Shown here piece after piece: positions 18,435 to 26,218 of a stretch of DNA of 64,000 nt. This DNA comes from Micromonospora echinospora (lineage in GTDB: Bacteria > Actinomycetota > Actinomycetes > Mycobacteriales > Micromonosporaceae). Location: NCBI RefSeq assembly GCF_900091495.1, contig NZ_LT607413.1, positions 7,145,001 to 7,209,000 of the forward strand, written 5' to 3'. The position numbers were made by a program, and so were the translations under genes. The notes under the pieces are model-generated. The model searched no databases. It was not told the origin of the DNA and worked only from the letters and a program-made list of their open reading frames with translations. How positions within the stretch are numbered: the first letter of the stretch is position 1; each line of letters begins with the position of its first letter.

Positions 18435-21111
18435 CCGTCGGGCCCAGTTGGTGGGGCGGGTCCGGGGCATGCTGTCCGAGGCGTTGGGCTCGGCCCGGGG
18501 CCGGCTGGCCGCCGCGCGGACCGAGTGGGAGAACGGGCAGGAGCGGCTGACCCGGGTACGGCGGGCCGCCGCGACGGTGCCGCAACGGGTCGGCGCCGAA
18601 CGGGACCGCCGACTCGCCGAGATCGACTCCCGGTACACCACGCGGATCGAGGAGCTGGCCCGACGGGCCGCCGCCGCCGCCGAGCGGGAGGCCCCGGGCG
18701 CGGCGTCGGCCGACTGGGCACGCTGGACGCCCACCCCGGCCGGCCGGGCCGAACCGCCCGGCGCGGTCCGGATCGGCACCGTCCGGATCGCCGGCGCGGA
18801 GCCGGTGCCGGCGCTGGTGCCGTTGCTGGACGCCGGACACGTCCACCTCACCGGCGGCCACCACCCCGGGGGCGACGCGGTGGTCTCGGCACTGCTGCTA
18901 CGCAGCATCGGCCGGGCCGAGCCGGGCACGGTCCGGTTGATCGGGTACGACCCGGAGCACCTCGGCGGCGGCCTGGCCGGGTTCGCCCCGCTCGGCACCG
19001 CCGGGCTGCTCACCTTCGTCGGCCCGGGTGGGCTGGCCCGGTTGCTCGACGACCTGGTGGAGCAGATCCGCCGGATCAACGAGACCGTGCTGGCCGGTGA
19101 ACACTCCTCGCTGCGGGAGCTGGCCATGGCCACCGGACGGCGGCCGGAGCCGTGGCGGGTGGCCGTGCTGCTCGGCGGGGACGAACTCTCCCGGCACGAG
19201 CGCGGCCAGCTCGACCGGGTGGTCCGCACCGGGGCGGCCTGCGGTGTGCACCTGGTGGTCCGGGGCATTCCGCTGCCGGACGAGCCCACCGTGCAGCGGG
19301 TTCTGGTCTCCCCCGGCGACGTGCGCATCGGCGGCCCGACCGGCCTGCCGGTACGCCTCGACCCGCCGCCCCCGGCGACCCTGGTCACCGAGACCTGCCG
19401 ACAGGTGGCCGGCCTGGTCAACGCCGGCCCGGCCCCGACCCCCTTCACCGAGCTGCTCCCCCCGCCCGAGCAGATGTGGCAGGAGGACTCGTCGACCGCG
19501 CTGGTCGCGCCGATCGGCGAGGGGCCCAGTGGCCGCCCGGTCCTGCTGACCCTCGGCGACTACCCGCCGCACGCCCTGATCGGCGGCCCCTCCGGCACCG
19601 GCAAGACCAACCTGATCTTCGCCTGGATCGGCGCGCTGGCCTCCCGCTACTCCCCCTCCGAGCTGGAGTTCTACCTGCTCGACTTCAAGGAGGGGGTGTC
19701 CTTCGCCCGGTTCGCCCAGGGGCGGCGGGATCCGAGCTGGCTGCCGCACATGCGGCTGGTCGGGATCAACGTCAACACCGACCGGGAGTTCGGGCTGGCC
19801 CTGCTGCGCTTCCTCGCCGAGGAGCTGCGCCGCCGGGCCGACGCGGCCAAGCAGCACGAGGTCACCAAGCTCTCCGAACTGCGGGCGGTGGACCCGAAGG
19901 GACACTGGCCCCGGATCGTGGCGGTGGTCGACGAGTTCCAGATGCTGCTCGCCGGCCGGGACGTGGTCGCCCGGGAGGCCGCCGACCTGCTGGAGGACCT
20001 GGCCCGGCGGGGGCGGTCGCAGGGCATCCACCTGGTGCTCGCCTCACAGGACGTACGCGGTATCGAGGCGCTCTGGGGCCGTCCGGCGCTGGTCGCCCAG
20101 TTCACCCTCCGGATCGCGCTGCCGAAGGCGCTGCGGATCCTCGCCGAGCGCAACGACGCCGCCCAGTCCCTGCCCCGGCACCACGCGGTGATCAACGCGG
20201 AGTCCGGCATGGTGGAGGGCAACGAGATCGCCCGGATCCCGTCGGCCAGTGAGTGGGAGACCTGGAGTGAACTCCAGCACCGGCTGTGGCGGATGCGCCC
20301 GCCGGACGCCGCCCCGGCCCGCCTCTTCGACGGCGACGCGATCCCGCAGCTCGCCGACGCACCCGACTACCGGGCCCTGACGCCCGCCCGACAGCCGGGC
20401 GGACCACGTGGCCCGGTCGCCCTGCTCGGGGAGATCATCGACGTGCAGGCTCGGTCCGCGACGCTGCGGCTGCCCCGGGCGCCCGGCCGCAACCTGGCGG
20501 TGCTCGGCACCCGGGTCGACGAGGCGTGCGCGGTGCTCGACGCGGTCGGGCGGTCGCTGGCCCGCCAGCACGAGCCCGGCTCGGCCCGGTTCTCCATCGC
20601 CTGTCTCGACCCGGACGCCGACCACGCCGCCCGTGCCCTCTACTCCGACCTCGCCGACGACGCCGCCTGGTACGACGAGGAGACCGTGCCGGAACTGGTG
20701 GCCGAGACGGCCGACGCGCTGGCCGCACCGGGCACCCCGGCCACACCGCACTACCTGCTGCTCTACGCGGTCGACGCGGCGGCGGGCCGGCTGGGCGCGC
20801 GGGTCGGCCGGCGGACCGGGCTGGAGCACCTGCGGCAGATCCTGCACGACGGGCCGGAACGGCGCACCCACGTGCTTGCCTGGTGGCGGGGCGTGGCCCG
20901 GATGCGCAACGACCTGGGCGGGCCGGCGTCGCGGACCGACCAGATCGGGGCGTGGGTGGCCCTGGACGTGCAGGGCGGGGAGCTGGGCTCGTCGCTCTAC
21001 CCGGGCACCGGCGGCCCGGACTGGTACCCGCGTCCGTGGCGGGGACTCTTCTTCGACCGGGCGGTGCACCGCACCGGGCAGACGATCATCCCCTATGGAC
21101 TCCCCCGATGA
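18427..21111 (+). CDS. FtsK/SpoIIIE-type ATPase, three RecA-like regions
   Basis: 894 residues without a transmembrane segment. Residues 1-90 form a coiled coil. About 115-310 is a degenerate nucleotide-binding-like region with no P-loop lysine (TGGHHPGGDAV). The central FtsK/SpoIIIE domain has Walker A GGPSGTGKTN at 386-395 and Walker B IVAVVDEFQ with D502-E503. About 665-890 is a third, degenerate region (LAVLGTRVDEACAVLDAV). One active plus two inactive cassettes recalls EccC of type VII secretion more than the DNA translocase FtsK, and there is no gamma DNA-reading domain. Cargo (DNA or protein) is undetermined. Overlaps both neighbours. Confidence 0.85.
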   Translation: MADRRAQLVGRVRGMLSEALGSARGRLAAARTEWENGQERLTRVRRAAATVPQRVGAERDRRLAEIDSRYTTRIEELARRAAAAAEREAPGAASADWARWTPTPAGRAEPPGAVRIGTVRIAGAEPVPALVPLLDAGHVHLTGGHHPGGDAVVSALLLRSIGRAEPGTVRLIGYDPEHLGGGLAGFAPLGTAGLLTFVGPGGLARLLDDLVEQIRRINETVLAGEHSSLRELAMATGRRPEPWRVAVLLGGDELSRHERGQLDRVVRTGAACGVHLVVRGIPLPDEPTVQRVLVSPGDVRIGGPTGLPVRLDPPPPATLVTETCRQVAGLVNAGPAPTPFTELLPPPEQMWQEDSSTALVAPIGEGPSGRPVLLTLGDYPPHALIGGPSGTGKTNLIFAWIGALASRYSPSELEFYLLDFKEGVSFARFAQGRRDPSWLPHMRLVGINVNTDREFGLALLRFLAEELRRRADAAKQHEVTKLSELRAVDPKGHWPRIVAVVDEFQMLLAGRDVVAREAADLLEDLARRGRSQGIHLVLASQDVRGIEALWGRPALVAQFTLRIALPKALRILAERNDAAQSLPRHHAVINAESGMVEGNEIARIPSASEWETWSELQHRLWRMRPPDAAPARLFDGDAIPQLADAPDYRALTPARQPGGPRGPVALLGEIIDVQARSATLRLPRAPGRNLAVLGTRVDEACAVLDAVGRSLARQHEPGSARFSIACLDPDADHAARALYSDLADDAAWYDEETVPELVAETADALAAPGTPATPHYLLLYAVDAAAGRLGARVGRRTGLEHLRQILHDGPERRTHVLAWWRGVARMRNDLGGPASRTDQIGAWVALDVQGGELGSSLYPGTGGPDWYPRPWRGLFFDRAVHRTGQTIIPYGLPR

Positions 21112-21773
21112 ACGAACCGGTCACCAGTGAGTCGTACGCCGCCCACCTCCGTCGCCTGGCGGAGCTGACCGCACGGGCGGCGACGCAACGCGCCGAGGCG
21201 ATGGCCTGGCACGAGCGGCAGTGCGCCGCCGCCGAACAGGCCGTCCGGGAGGCCACCGAGCAGGTCCGGCGGGCCGAGGCGGAGGTCGCCGAGGCGACCG
21301 AGCTGGTGGAGCGGGTGGACGCCGAGGCGGCCCACCTGTGGCAGGTGCTGCGCGGCCGGCTGGGCGCCGGGGCCCGCCGCCTGGGTGACCCGCCGGGGCC
21401 GACGCGGGGCGCCTCGGGCGACCCGGTGGTGCTGCTGGACCGGGCGCGCGAGTTGCTGGACCGCACCCGGCAGCCCGGAGACCTGCCCGGGTCGGTGAAC
21501 CCGCTGCTGGCGCTCTGCGGGGTGTTCGGGGCGGTGGTGGCGTACGCGGTGGGCACCGGCGCGCGGGCGCTGGGTGAGCGGCACGGCGGCGACCTCGCGG
21601 TGGGGATGCCGGTGATCGCGCTGGTGGTCTCGCTGCTCGGGCCGCTGATCGGGCTGGGGCCGGCGAAGCTGCTCGCCGACCGGCGGCACGCCCTGCTCGG
21701 CCCCCGCCCGATGGCGATCGTGATCGCCGCCGGCCTGGTCACCACCGTGCTCCTGCTCGCGATCCCCCGCTGA
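21108..21773 (+). CDS. Coiled-coil membrane protein (FtsK operon gene 4)
   Basis: 221 residues. Residues 10-85 are a long coiled coil (RRLAELTARAATQRAEAMAW onward). Three hydrophobic segments follow at about 130-150, 163-185 and 198-219, so it is a membrane anchor with a cytosolic N-terminal coil. ATG overlaps the ATPase stop in ATGA. I infer that it tethers the soluble ATPase to the membrane, replacing the missing membrane domain. Function unknown. Confidence 0.75.
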   Translation: MNEPVTSESYAAHLRRLAELTARAATQRAEAMAWHERQCAAAEQAVREATEQVRRAEAEVAEATELVERVDAEAAHLWQVLRGRLGAGARRLGDPPGPTRGASGDPVVLLDRARELLDRTRQPGDLPGSVNPLLALCGVFGAVVAYAVGTGARALGERHGGDLAVGMPVIALVVSLLGPLIGLGPAKLLADRRHALLGPRPMAIVIAAGLVTTVLLLAIPR

Positions 21774-21790
21774 CGGCTCCGCCGCACGCC

Positions 21791-21839
21791 GGTGAAGGAA
21801 CCCGCCGGTGGAGGAACCCGCTCGGTGGAGGAACCCGGA
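21791..21839. repeat. Short tandem repeat, three units
   Basis: Three copies of GGTGRAGGAACCCG, 16-17 bases apart, in the 110-base gap between the coiled-coil gene (+) and the JmjC gene (-). No other feature is seen in this gap. Confidence 0.6.
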
Positions 21840-21883
21840 GCCGGGAACGCTGCCCCCGCGGCGGACGGCAGGTGGTGCGCCGG

Positions 21884-23158
21884 TCAGGCGGTCGGCACGA
21901 GCACGGCCTCCCGGAGCAGCCGCCGGGTGAGGACGAGCCGGTCGGCGTCGTCGTCGAGACCGGGCAGGTCGCCGACCCGCCGGACGGTGTCGGTGAGCAG
22001 CGCCCGTACCGCCTCGGCGCACTGCGCCGGCAGCGAGACGGTGCGGTCGAAGACGCGCAGCGCGACCCGCTCCGGGCCGTCCGGGACGAGTTGCCAGCGC
22101 AGTCCGGGCCGGACGGCGACGGTGGCGTCGACGGTCAGCTCACGGATCGCGGCGGCCTGGGCCAGCGGTCGGATCGGCGCGGGCCGGGCGGCGGGCCAGG
22201 CGCGCTGCCGCAGGCGGCCGGCGAGCATCTCCGGGTCGGCGCGCAGCAGCCAGTCCCGCAACGCCTCGACCGTCTCGGTCAGTTCGGGTTCGATCGCGTC
22301 GGGGTCGGCCACGTCGACGCCGAACGGGAGGGTGGCGCGCAGACGCGGGTCCTCGGCGGCGAGGGCGAGCAGTTCCTCGACGATGGCGTACCGGGTGAGC
22401 GCCCGGACGCCGATGGTCAGATGCAGTGAGCTGGACTCCTGCGCCTGGGCGCTGTGCAGCCAGCCCCGGGGCAGGTAGAGCGCGTCACCGGGGGCGAGCA
22501 CCACGTCCAGCGCGGCGGCCCCCTCGGCGGTGGCGGAGACCTCGTCGGCCCGGCCGCCCCAGGGCTGCCGTTCCAGCGGGTCGGGCAGGACCGGCGGGTG
22601 GATCCGCCAGCGCTTGCGGCCGTCCACCTGGAGCACGAAGACGTCGTGGGTGTCGTAGTGGGTGGCGAAGCCCTGGTTGCCCGGCGGGGTGAGGTAGGCG
22701 TTGACCTGCAACGGCTGCCCGACGGCCAGGCCCAGGTCGCGGGCGAGGTCGATCAGCGCCGGCCAGGTGCGGTGCAGCCCCTGGAGGACCAGGGTGGCGC
22801 CGTCGGCGTACTGCGCGAGGACCCGTTCGTCGAGGACCTGGTCGCCGATCTCCGCGCCGGCCCCGCCACCGCCGGTCCACTGCGCCGCCGGCACGAGTTC
22901 GCCGTCGCGGGCGATCCGGAGGAACGGGGTACGCAGCCCGCGCCGGCTGAGCAGTTCGTCGGCGTCGGCGGGGCTGAACAGGTCGGTGAAGCCGGCCGGG
23001 TTGGGCAGCTCGTCGGCGCGGGACAGCAACGGGGTGCGCCCCCAGTGGGCGGCGGCGAACTTCGCCGGTTCGACGGCCACGCACCGGGCGAGCGCCGTGG
23101 CGGCGGCCGACGGCACCGCCGGGCGGCCCTGGCCGCCCGGCGGGTCCATGGTCGTCAC
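21884..23158 (-). CDS. JmjC/cupin oxygenase (ROX-like)
   Basis: 424 residues of the JmjC ribosomal-oxygenase-like class, Fe(II)/2-oxoglutarate dioxygenases that hydroxylate proteins. The iron site H167-x-D169 (ATHYDTHDVFVLQVDGRKRW region) and the distal H235 (PRGWLHSAQ) are present, with a 2-oxoglutarate-binding candidate K/R in the same strand. The C-terminal 170 residues are a helical, winged-helix-like region as in bacterial ROX proteins. It starts seven bases after the stop of the repeat peptide gene with no clear ribosome site, so it is probably translated by coupling (GTG 23158; ATG 23149 also possible). The adjacent repeat peptide is its likely substrate, by inference. Confidence 0.85.
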   Translation of the reverse strand: MTTMDPPGGQGRPAVPSAAATALARCVAVEPAKFAAAHWGRTPLLSRADELPNPAGFTDLFSPADADELLSRRGLRTPFLRIARDGELVPAAQWTGGGGAGAEIGDQVLDERVLAQYADGATLVLQGLHRTWPALIDLARDLGLAVGQPLQVNAYLTPPGNQGFATHYDTHDVFVLQVDGRKRWRIHPPVLPDPLERQPWGGRADEVSATAEGAAALDVVLAPGDALYLPRGWLHSAQAQESSSLHLTIGVRALTRYAIVEELLALAAEDPRLRATLPFGVDVADPDAIEPELTETVEALRDWLLRADPEMLAGRLRQRAWPAARPAPIRPLAQAAAIRELTVDATVAVRPGLRWQLVPDGPERVALRVFDRTVSLPAQCAEAVRALLTDTVRRVGDLPGLDDDADRLVLTRRLLREAVLVPTA

Positions 23159-23164
23159 CGCCGC

Positions 23165-23407
23165 TTACCGGGCGCCGCCGTCGGCGCCACCGTCCTGCTG
23201 ACCCGGCGTGGCGCCGCCGTCGGCCGGACCCTCCGCGCCACCGTCCGCGCCACCGTCCTGCTTGCCGGGGGTCGCGCCGCCGTCGGCCGGACCCTCCGCG
23301 CCACCGTCCGCGCCACCGTCCTGCTTGCCGGGGGTCGCGCCGCCGTCGGCCGGACCCTCCGCGCCCCCGCCGCCGGTCGTGGTGATGTCGTCGTCGTTCA
23401 GTGCCAT
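23165..23407 (-). CDS. Tandem-repeat peptide, candidate oxygenase substrate
   Basis: 80 residues: a 13-residue leader MALNDDDITTTGG, then three 21-residue units that start GGAEGPADGG and end DGGAD, then GGAR. The units are identical except K to Q at unit position 15 in the third. The DNA repeats with a period of exactly 63 bases. Only small and acidic residues plus K/Q occur in the repeats. GAGGGAG precedes the ATG at good distance. The gene ends seven bases before the JmjC oxygenase gene. The double glycine before the first repeat resembles a leader boundary. It could be a ribosomally made, modified peptide or a disordered linker-like protein. Confidence 0.75.
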   Translation of the reverse strand: MALNDDDITTTGGGGAEGPADGGATPGKQDGGADGGAEGPADGGATPGKQDGGADGGAEGPADGGATPGQQDGGADGGAR

Positions 23408-23467
23408 CGGTGCTCCCTCGGGATGTGCCGCCCCGTCCTGGGTCGGGGGTGCGTCGTGCAGCCGGTG

Positions 23468-23494
23468 GTACCCGCCGCGCGATCTTCTCTAACC
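23468..23494 (-). promoter_or_regulatory. Weak SigF-like promoter (repeat peptide gene)
   Basis: Minus strand GGTT, 17 bases, GGGTAC, 61 bases before the ATG of the repeat peptide. The -35 and the spacing depart from the stronger sites in the window. Confidence 0.3.
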
Positions 23495-23591
23495 ACACGG
23501 TAGGCCGCACTTTGCGGGTGTACCGGCGATTCCGGCCATCCCGTGGCGGCCACCCCGCACGACCGCCAGGCGGCCCCGGTGGTCATCACGC

Positions 23592-23672
23592 CCGTCGATC
23601 ATGGACCTCGGGCACCACCCTGACCCGCACGAACCGCCACAGGGCGTGGCGCCGCGACTCCATGATCGACGG
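23592..23672. repeat. Inverted repeat, 14-base arms
   Basis: CCGTCGATCATGGA (23592-23605) and its exact complement (23659-23672) enclose 53 bases without a gene. The arrangement is that of a small palindromic or MITE-like element. It lies between the repeat-peptide promoter and the DUF2267 terminator. Confidence 0.5.
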
Positions 23673-23698
23673 CGGGACGGGCCCGGGGGCGGAACGCC

Positions 23699-23728
23699 CG
23701 ACGACCCGCCGGGTTCGGCGGGTCGTCG
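23699..23728 (-). terminator. Terminator after DUF2267 gene
   Basis: CGACGACCCGCCG and CGGCGGGTCGTCG form a perfect 13-pair stem with a GGTT loop, ending 17 bases from the DUF2267 stop. Confidence 0.65.
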
Positions 23729-23744
23729 GGGTCGGCGAGGTCGC

Positions 23745-24173
23745 TCAGGGAATCATCCGCGCCAGGTCCTGGGGCATGGTGGCGCGCACGTCGTCCCACT
23801 CGCCCTGGGTGACGTGCCGGCGCAGGGTGTCCAGCACCACCTGCACGACCCGTTCCGGGCCACCGTCCGTCTCGTACGGGAAGCCCCGCCGGACCTCGTA
23901 GAGGAAGTCGTCCCGGTTGAGTTTCACCGGCACGTTCGACGGGTCCCAGCCGTCGAAGTAGACCCCCCGGACCAGCACCGGCAACTGCGCGGAGAACTCC
24001 ACGCCCTCCTGCACCGGCATCCGGTCGCGCAGCAGGTGCAGCACCGTACGCAGGGCCGCGAAGGACTGGTTGCGGCGGTCCTTCGACCAACCGTAGGCCT
24101 GCTCGATGTCCTTGAGAATCAGATTGGTCTTGTCCAGCGATGACTCGAACACCGAGTTCGGTTCGTTAGCCAT
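23745..24173 (-). CDS. DUF2267 family protein
   Basis: 142 residues. KTNLILKDIEQAYGW, ALRTVLHLLRDRMPVQEGVE and FSAQLPVLVRGVYFDGW are characteristic of DUF2267, small helical proteins of unknown function often seen among stress genes in actinobacteria. It stands alone with a strong terminator after it. I see no SigF-type promoter upstream. Confidence 0.88.
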   Translation of the reverse strand: MANEPNSVFESSLDKTNLILKDIEQAYGWSKDRRNQSFAALRTVLHLLRDRMPVQEGVEFSAQLPVLVRGVYFDGWDPSNVPVKLNRDDFLYEVRRGFPYETDGGPERVVQVVLDTLRRHVTQGEWDDVRATMPQDLARMIP

Positions 24174-24611
24174 GTGCCCACCCCCGTCCGTCGGTCTCCC
24201 ACCGTCGATGGTCGTCGCGTCGCGGCGGCGCGGCCGGACCCCGCCACTGCCGGGTCGGAGAGACCCGGCGGCGCTGGGCCGCGCACCCGGAGGGCTGCGC
24301 CCGTGTTCCGGCCACGTGCACCAGACGCCGGTGGTCCGGTACGACCCGAACCGTCATCTCGGCCACCCCCGTCCCCGCGTCGTCGCGACGTGCGCGGCGG
24401 TAACCGCACACCATCGCCACCATCGCCGGGGACCGGGTGAGCCGACGTCACCCCGACCGGGTGAACCACGTCGGCGTCTCCGACCTCGGGGAGCCATGCC
24501 GGCGTCTCCGCCCTCGGCGGAACCACGTCGGCCTCGGGGATCCATGCCGGCCTCCCCGACTTCGGGGAGCCACGTCGGCGTGTCCGGCCTCTGCGCGACG
24601 GCGCGACGGGG
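24174..24611. other. Gene-free stretch with degenerate repeats
   Basis: This 438-base gap lies between the starts/stops of two minus-strand genes. No supported gene is seen. Its left half is upstream DNA of the DUF2267 gene; its right half holds the five-unit repeat listed separately. Confidence 0.5.
24463..24595. repeat. Degenerate 28-base tandem repeat, five units
   Basis: Units begin GAACCACGTCGG or GAGCCATGCCGG at 24463, 24491, 24520, 24539 (one short unit) and 24567. Alternating units share CACGTCGG or CATGCCGG. The array ends just past the DUF72 stop and is not convincingly coding in any frame. Confidence 0.6.
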
Positions 24612-25484
24612 TCAGCCGACGTCGAGCAGGCGGGCCAGGGTGGCCGCGTTGGTCTGCGCGAAGTCGCGGTAGCAGTTGTTCGTGAGCACGTGCGTACGGT
24701 CGGCCTGACCGGCCAGCTCACGCAGCTTCGGCGCCCACGCGCGCAGTTCCCGGTCGGTGTAGTGGTAGCCGAACTTCTCGTGGATGTCCCGGCTGGTCCA
24801 TTTGTCACTGTGGCCGTGGAACCGGACCACGGCCAGGTCGGCGGTGGCCGCCAGCACCGGCGGGACCGACGAGCGGTGTCCCTGGGGCATGTCCACGCAG
24901 ACGTACGTCAGCCGGTGCCGGCGCAGGAAGTCGAGGGTCTCGTCGGCGTTGTCCCCGGCGAACCAGGAAGCGTGTCGGAACTCGAAGGCCGGCCGTAGCG
25001 GGGCACACCGCCGCGCCACCTCCAACAGGTACTGCTTGTTCTCCCGCCGGATGGTGAACCAGGGCGGGAACTGGAACAGCAGCGCGCCGAGCTTGCCTGC
25101 GGCGACCAGCGGATCCAGGGCGGTGAGGAACCGGCTCCAGACCTCCTCGTAGGCCTGGGCCGGCACGTCACCGGGGTAGACGTTCCGCTTCTCCGTCTCC
25201 GGGCGCAGGTCCCGGTGCAGGGCGGACACCCGGGTCGGATGTCCGGTGAGGAGACTGAACGCCTTGACGTTGAAGGTGAACCCGGCCGGGGTGCGCTCGG
25301 CCCAGAGCCGGGCGGTCCGTTCGGCTGGGGGCGCGTAGTAGGTGGCGTCCACCTCGACCAGGGGGAAGCGGCTGGCGTAGTAGGCCAGGCGCTTCTCCGG
25401 GGTGTCCGCGTCGGGCGGATACCACCCCGACTCCAGCAGGGTGGGGTCCGTCCAGGAGGCGGTGCCGACCAGGATCCGACCCAC
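24612..25484 (-). CDS. DUF72 family protein
   Basis: 290-residue TIM-barrel-like protein of the DUF72 (YecE) family: starts GRILVGTASWTDPTLLESGW, with VEVDATYYAPP, FEFRHASWF, VCVDMP and HVLTNNCYRDFAQTNA, all conserved family sequences. Molecular function unknown. The GTG at 25484 is chosen from the family N-terminus; the ribosome site (GGTGGAG, about nine bases off) is modest. The DksA-type gene lies 58 bases upstream on the same strand and may be co-transcribed. Confidence 0.9.
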   Translation of the reverse strand: MGRILVGTASWTDPTLLESGWYPPDADTPEKRLAYYASRFPLVEVDATYYAPPAERTARLWAERTPAGFTFNVKAFSLLTGHPTRVSALHRDLRPETEKRNVYPGDVPAQAYEEVWSRFLTALDPLVAAGKLGALLFQFPPWFTIRRENKQYLLEVARRCAPLRPAFEFRHASWFAGDNADETLDFLRRHRLTYVCVDMPQGHRSSVPPVLAATADLAVVRFHGHSDKWTSRDIHEKFGYHYTDRELRAWAPKLRELAGQADRTHVLTNNCYRDFAQTNAATLARLLDVG

Positions 25485-25542
25485 GGCGGTCAACTCCACC
25501 GCCCCGGCGACGCGACCGGGGCGGTGGGCGGCGTACCGGGAC

Positions 25543-25941
25543 TCAGGCGGCCCGCCGTTCCCGGGACTGCTTGCAGGCGACGCAGGTGGTGGCGGAGGGG
25601 AAGATCTCCAGCCGCTCGACCGGGATCGGGTCGGAGCAGCCCTCGCAGTGGCCGTACGTGCCCTCGGCCAGTCGGGCCAGGGCGTGCTCGAACTGGGCCC
25701 GCCGGTCGAGAATGGTCCGCAGCAGGGACTGCGCGGTGTCCCGCTCGGCCGTCTTGGTGCCGCTGTCGGCCTGGTCGTCCCCGGCGGTGTCACCGACCTC
25801 CACCAGCCGGAGCACCTGGCTCTCCTGCATCGCCTGCTCGTACTCGCCGGACAGTTCGTCGTAGCGGGCCTGCAGGGCGAGGCGGATCCGGTCGATCTCC
25901 TCCTGGGAGCGCCCCGTACCGACCGTGTCGTGGACGAGCAT
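25543..25941 (-). CDS. DksA/TraR-type zinc-finger protein
   Basis: 132 residues. Residues 10-95 form a coiled coil; the C-terminus has a four-cysteine zinc finger, CEGCSDPIPVERLEIFPSAT then CVAC. DksA/TraR proteins enter the RNA polymerase secondary channel; in actinobacteria, relatives modulate transcription during stress, some without (p)ppGpp. The ATG at 25941 with GAGGAAAGG upstream is preferred over a GTG-initiated longer form. A GTTT-N16-GGGTAT promoter lies upstream. Confidence 0.88.
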   Translation of the reverse strand: MLVHDTVGTGRSQEEIDRIRLALQARYDELSGEYEQAMQESQVLRLVEVGDTAGDDQADSGTKTAERDTAQSLLRTILDRRAQFEHALARLAEGTYGHCEGCSDPIPVERLEIFPSATTCVACKQSRERRAA

Positions 25942-26023
25942 CGCTGTCTGCCTTTCCTCGGGCTCGTTGGACCCCGGGTAGCCGGGCTTACGCCCGGCGA
26001 CGGTCCGCTTGTGAGCCGGGCGA

Positions 26024-26049
26024 ATACCCACGCCCACCGGCGATCAAAC
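26024..26049 (-). promoter_or_regulatory. SigF/SigB-type promoter (DksA-type gene)
   Basis: Minus strand GTTT, 16 bases, GGGTAT, with the -10 ending 82 bases before the ATG. It is among the closest matches to the mycobacterial SigF consensus in the window. Confidence 0.7.
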
Positions 26050-26218
26050 CGGCGACTTTCCAGCGTCGGCTCTCCCGGCCCGCGCCCGACCGACGCGACC
26101 TCCGCCGCCCCCTCTCCCGGGTCCGTCGTCCTCTGCTCCGGACCCCCGCCGTCCCGTCCCCTCCCCTTCCCTGGGCCGCCGCGTCGGATCATCCGGCGAC
26201 CTTCACTGCCGCGTCAGC

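Noticed and set aside
23165..23407. CRISPR-like direct repeats
   Set aside because: The 63-base units are contiguous, in frame and without unique spacers; they code for a repeat peptide.
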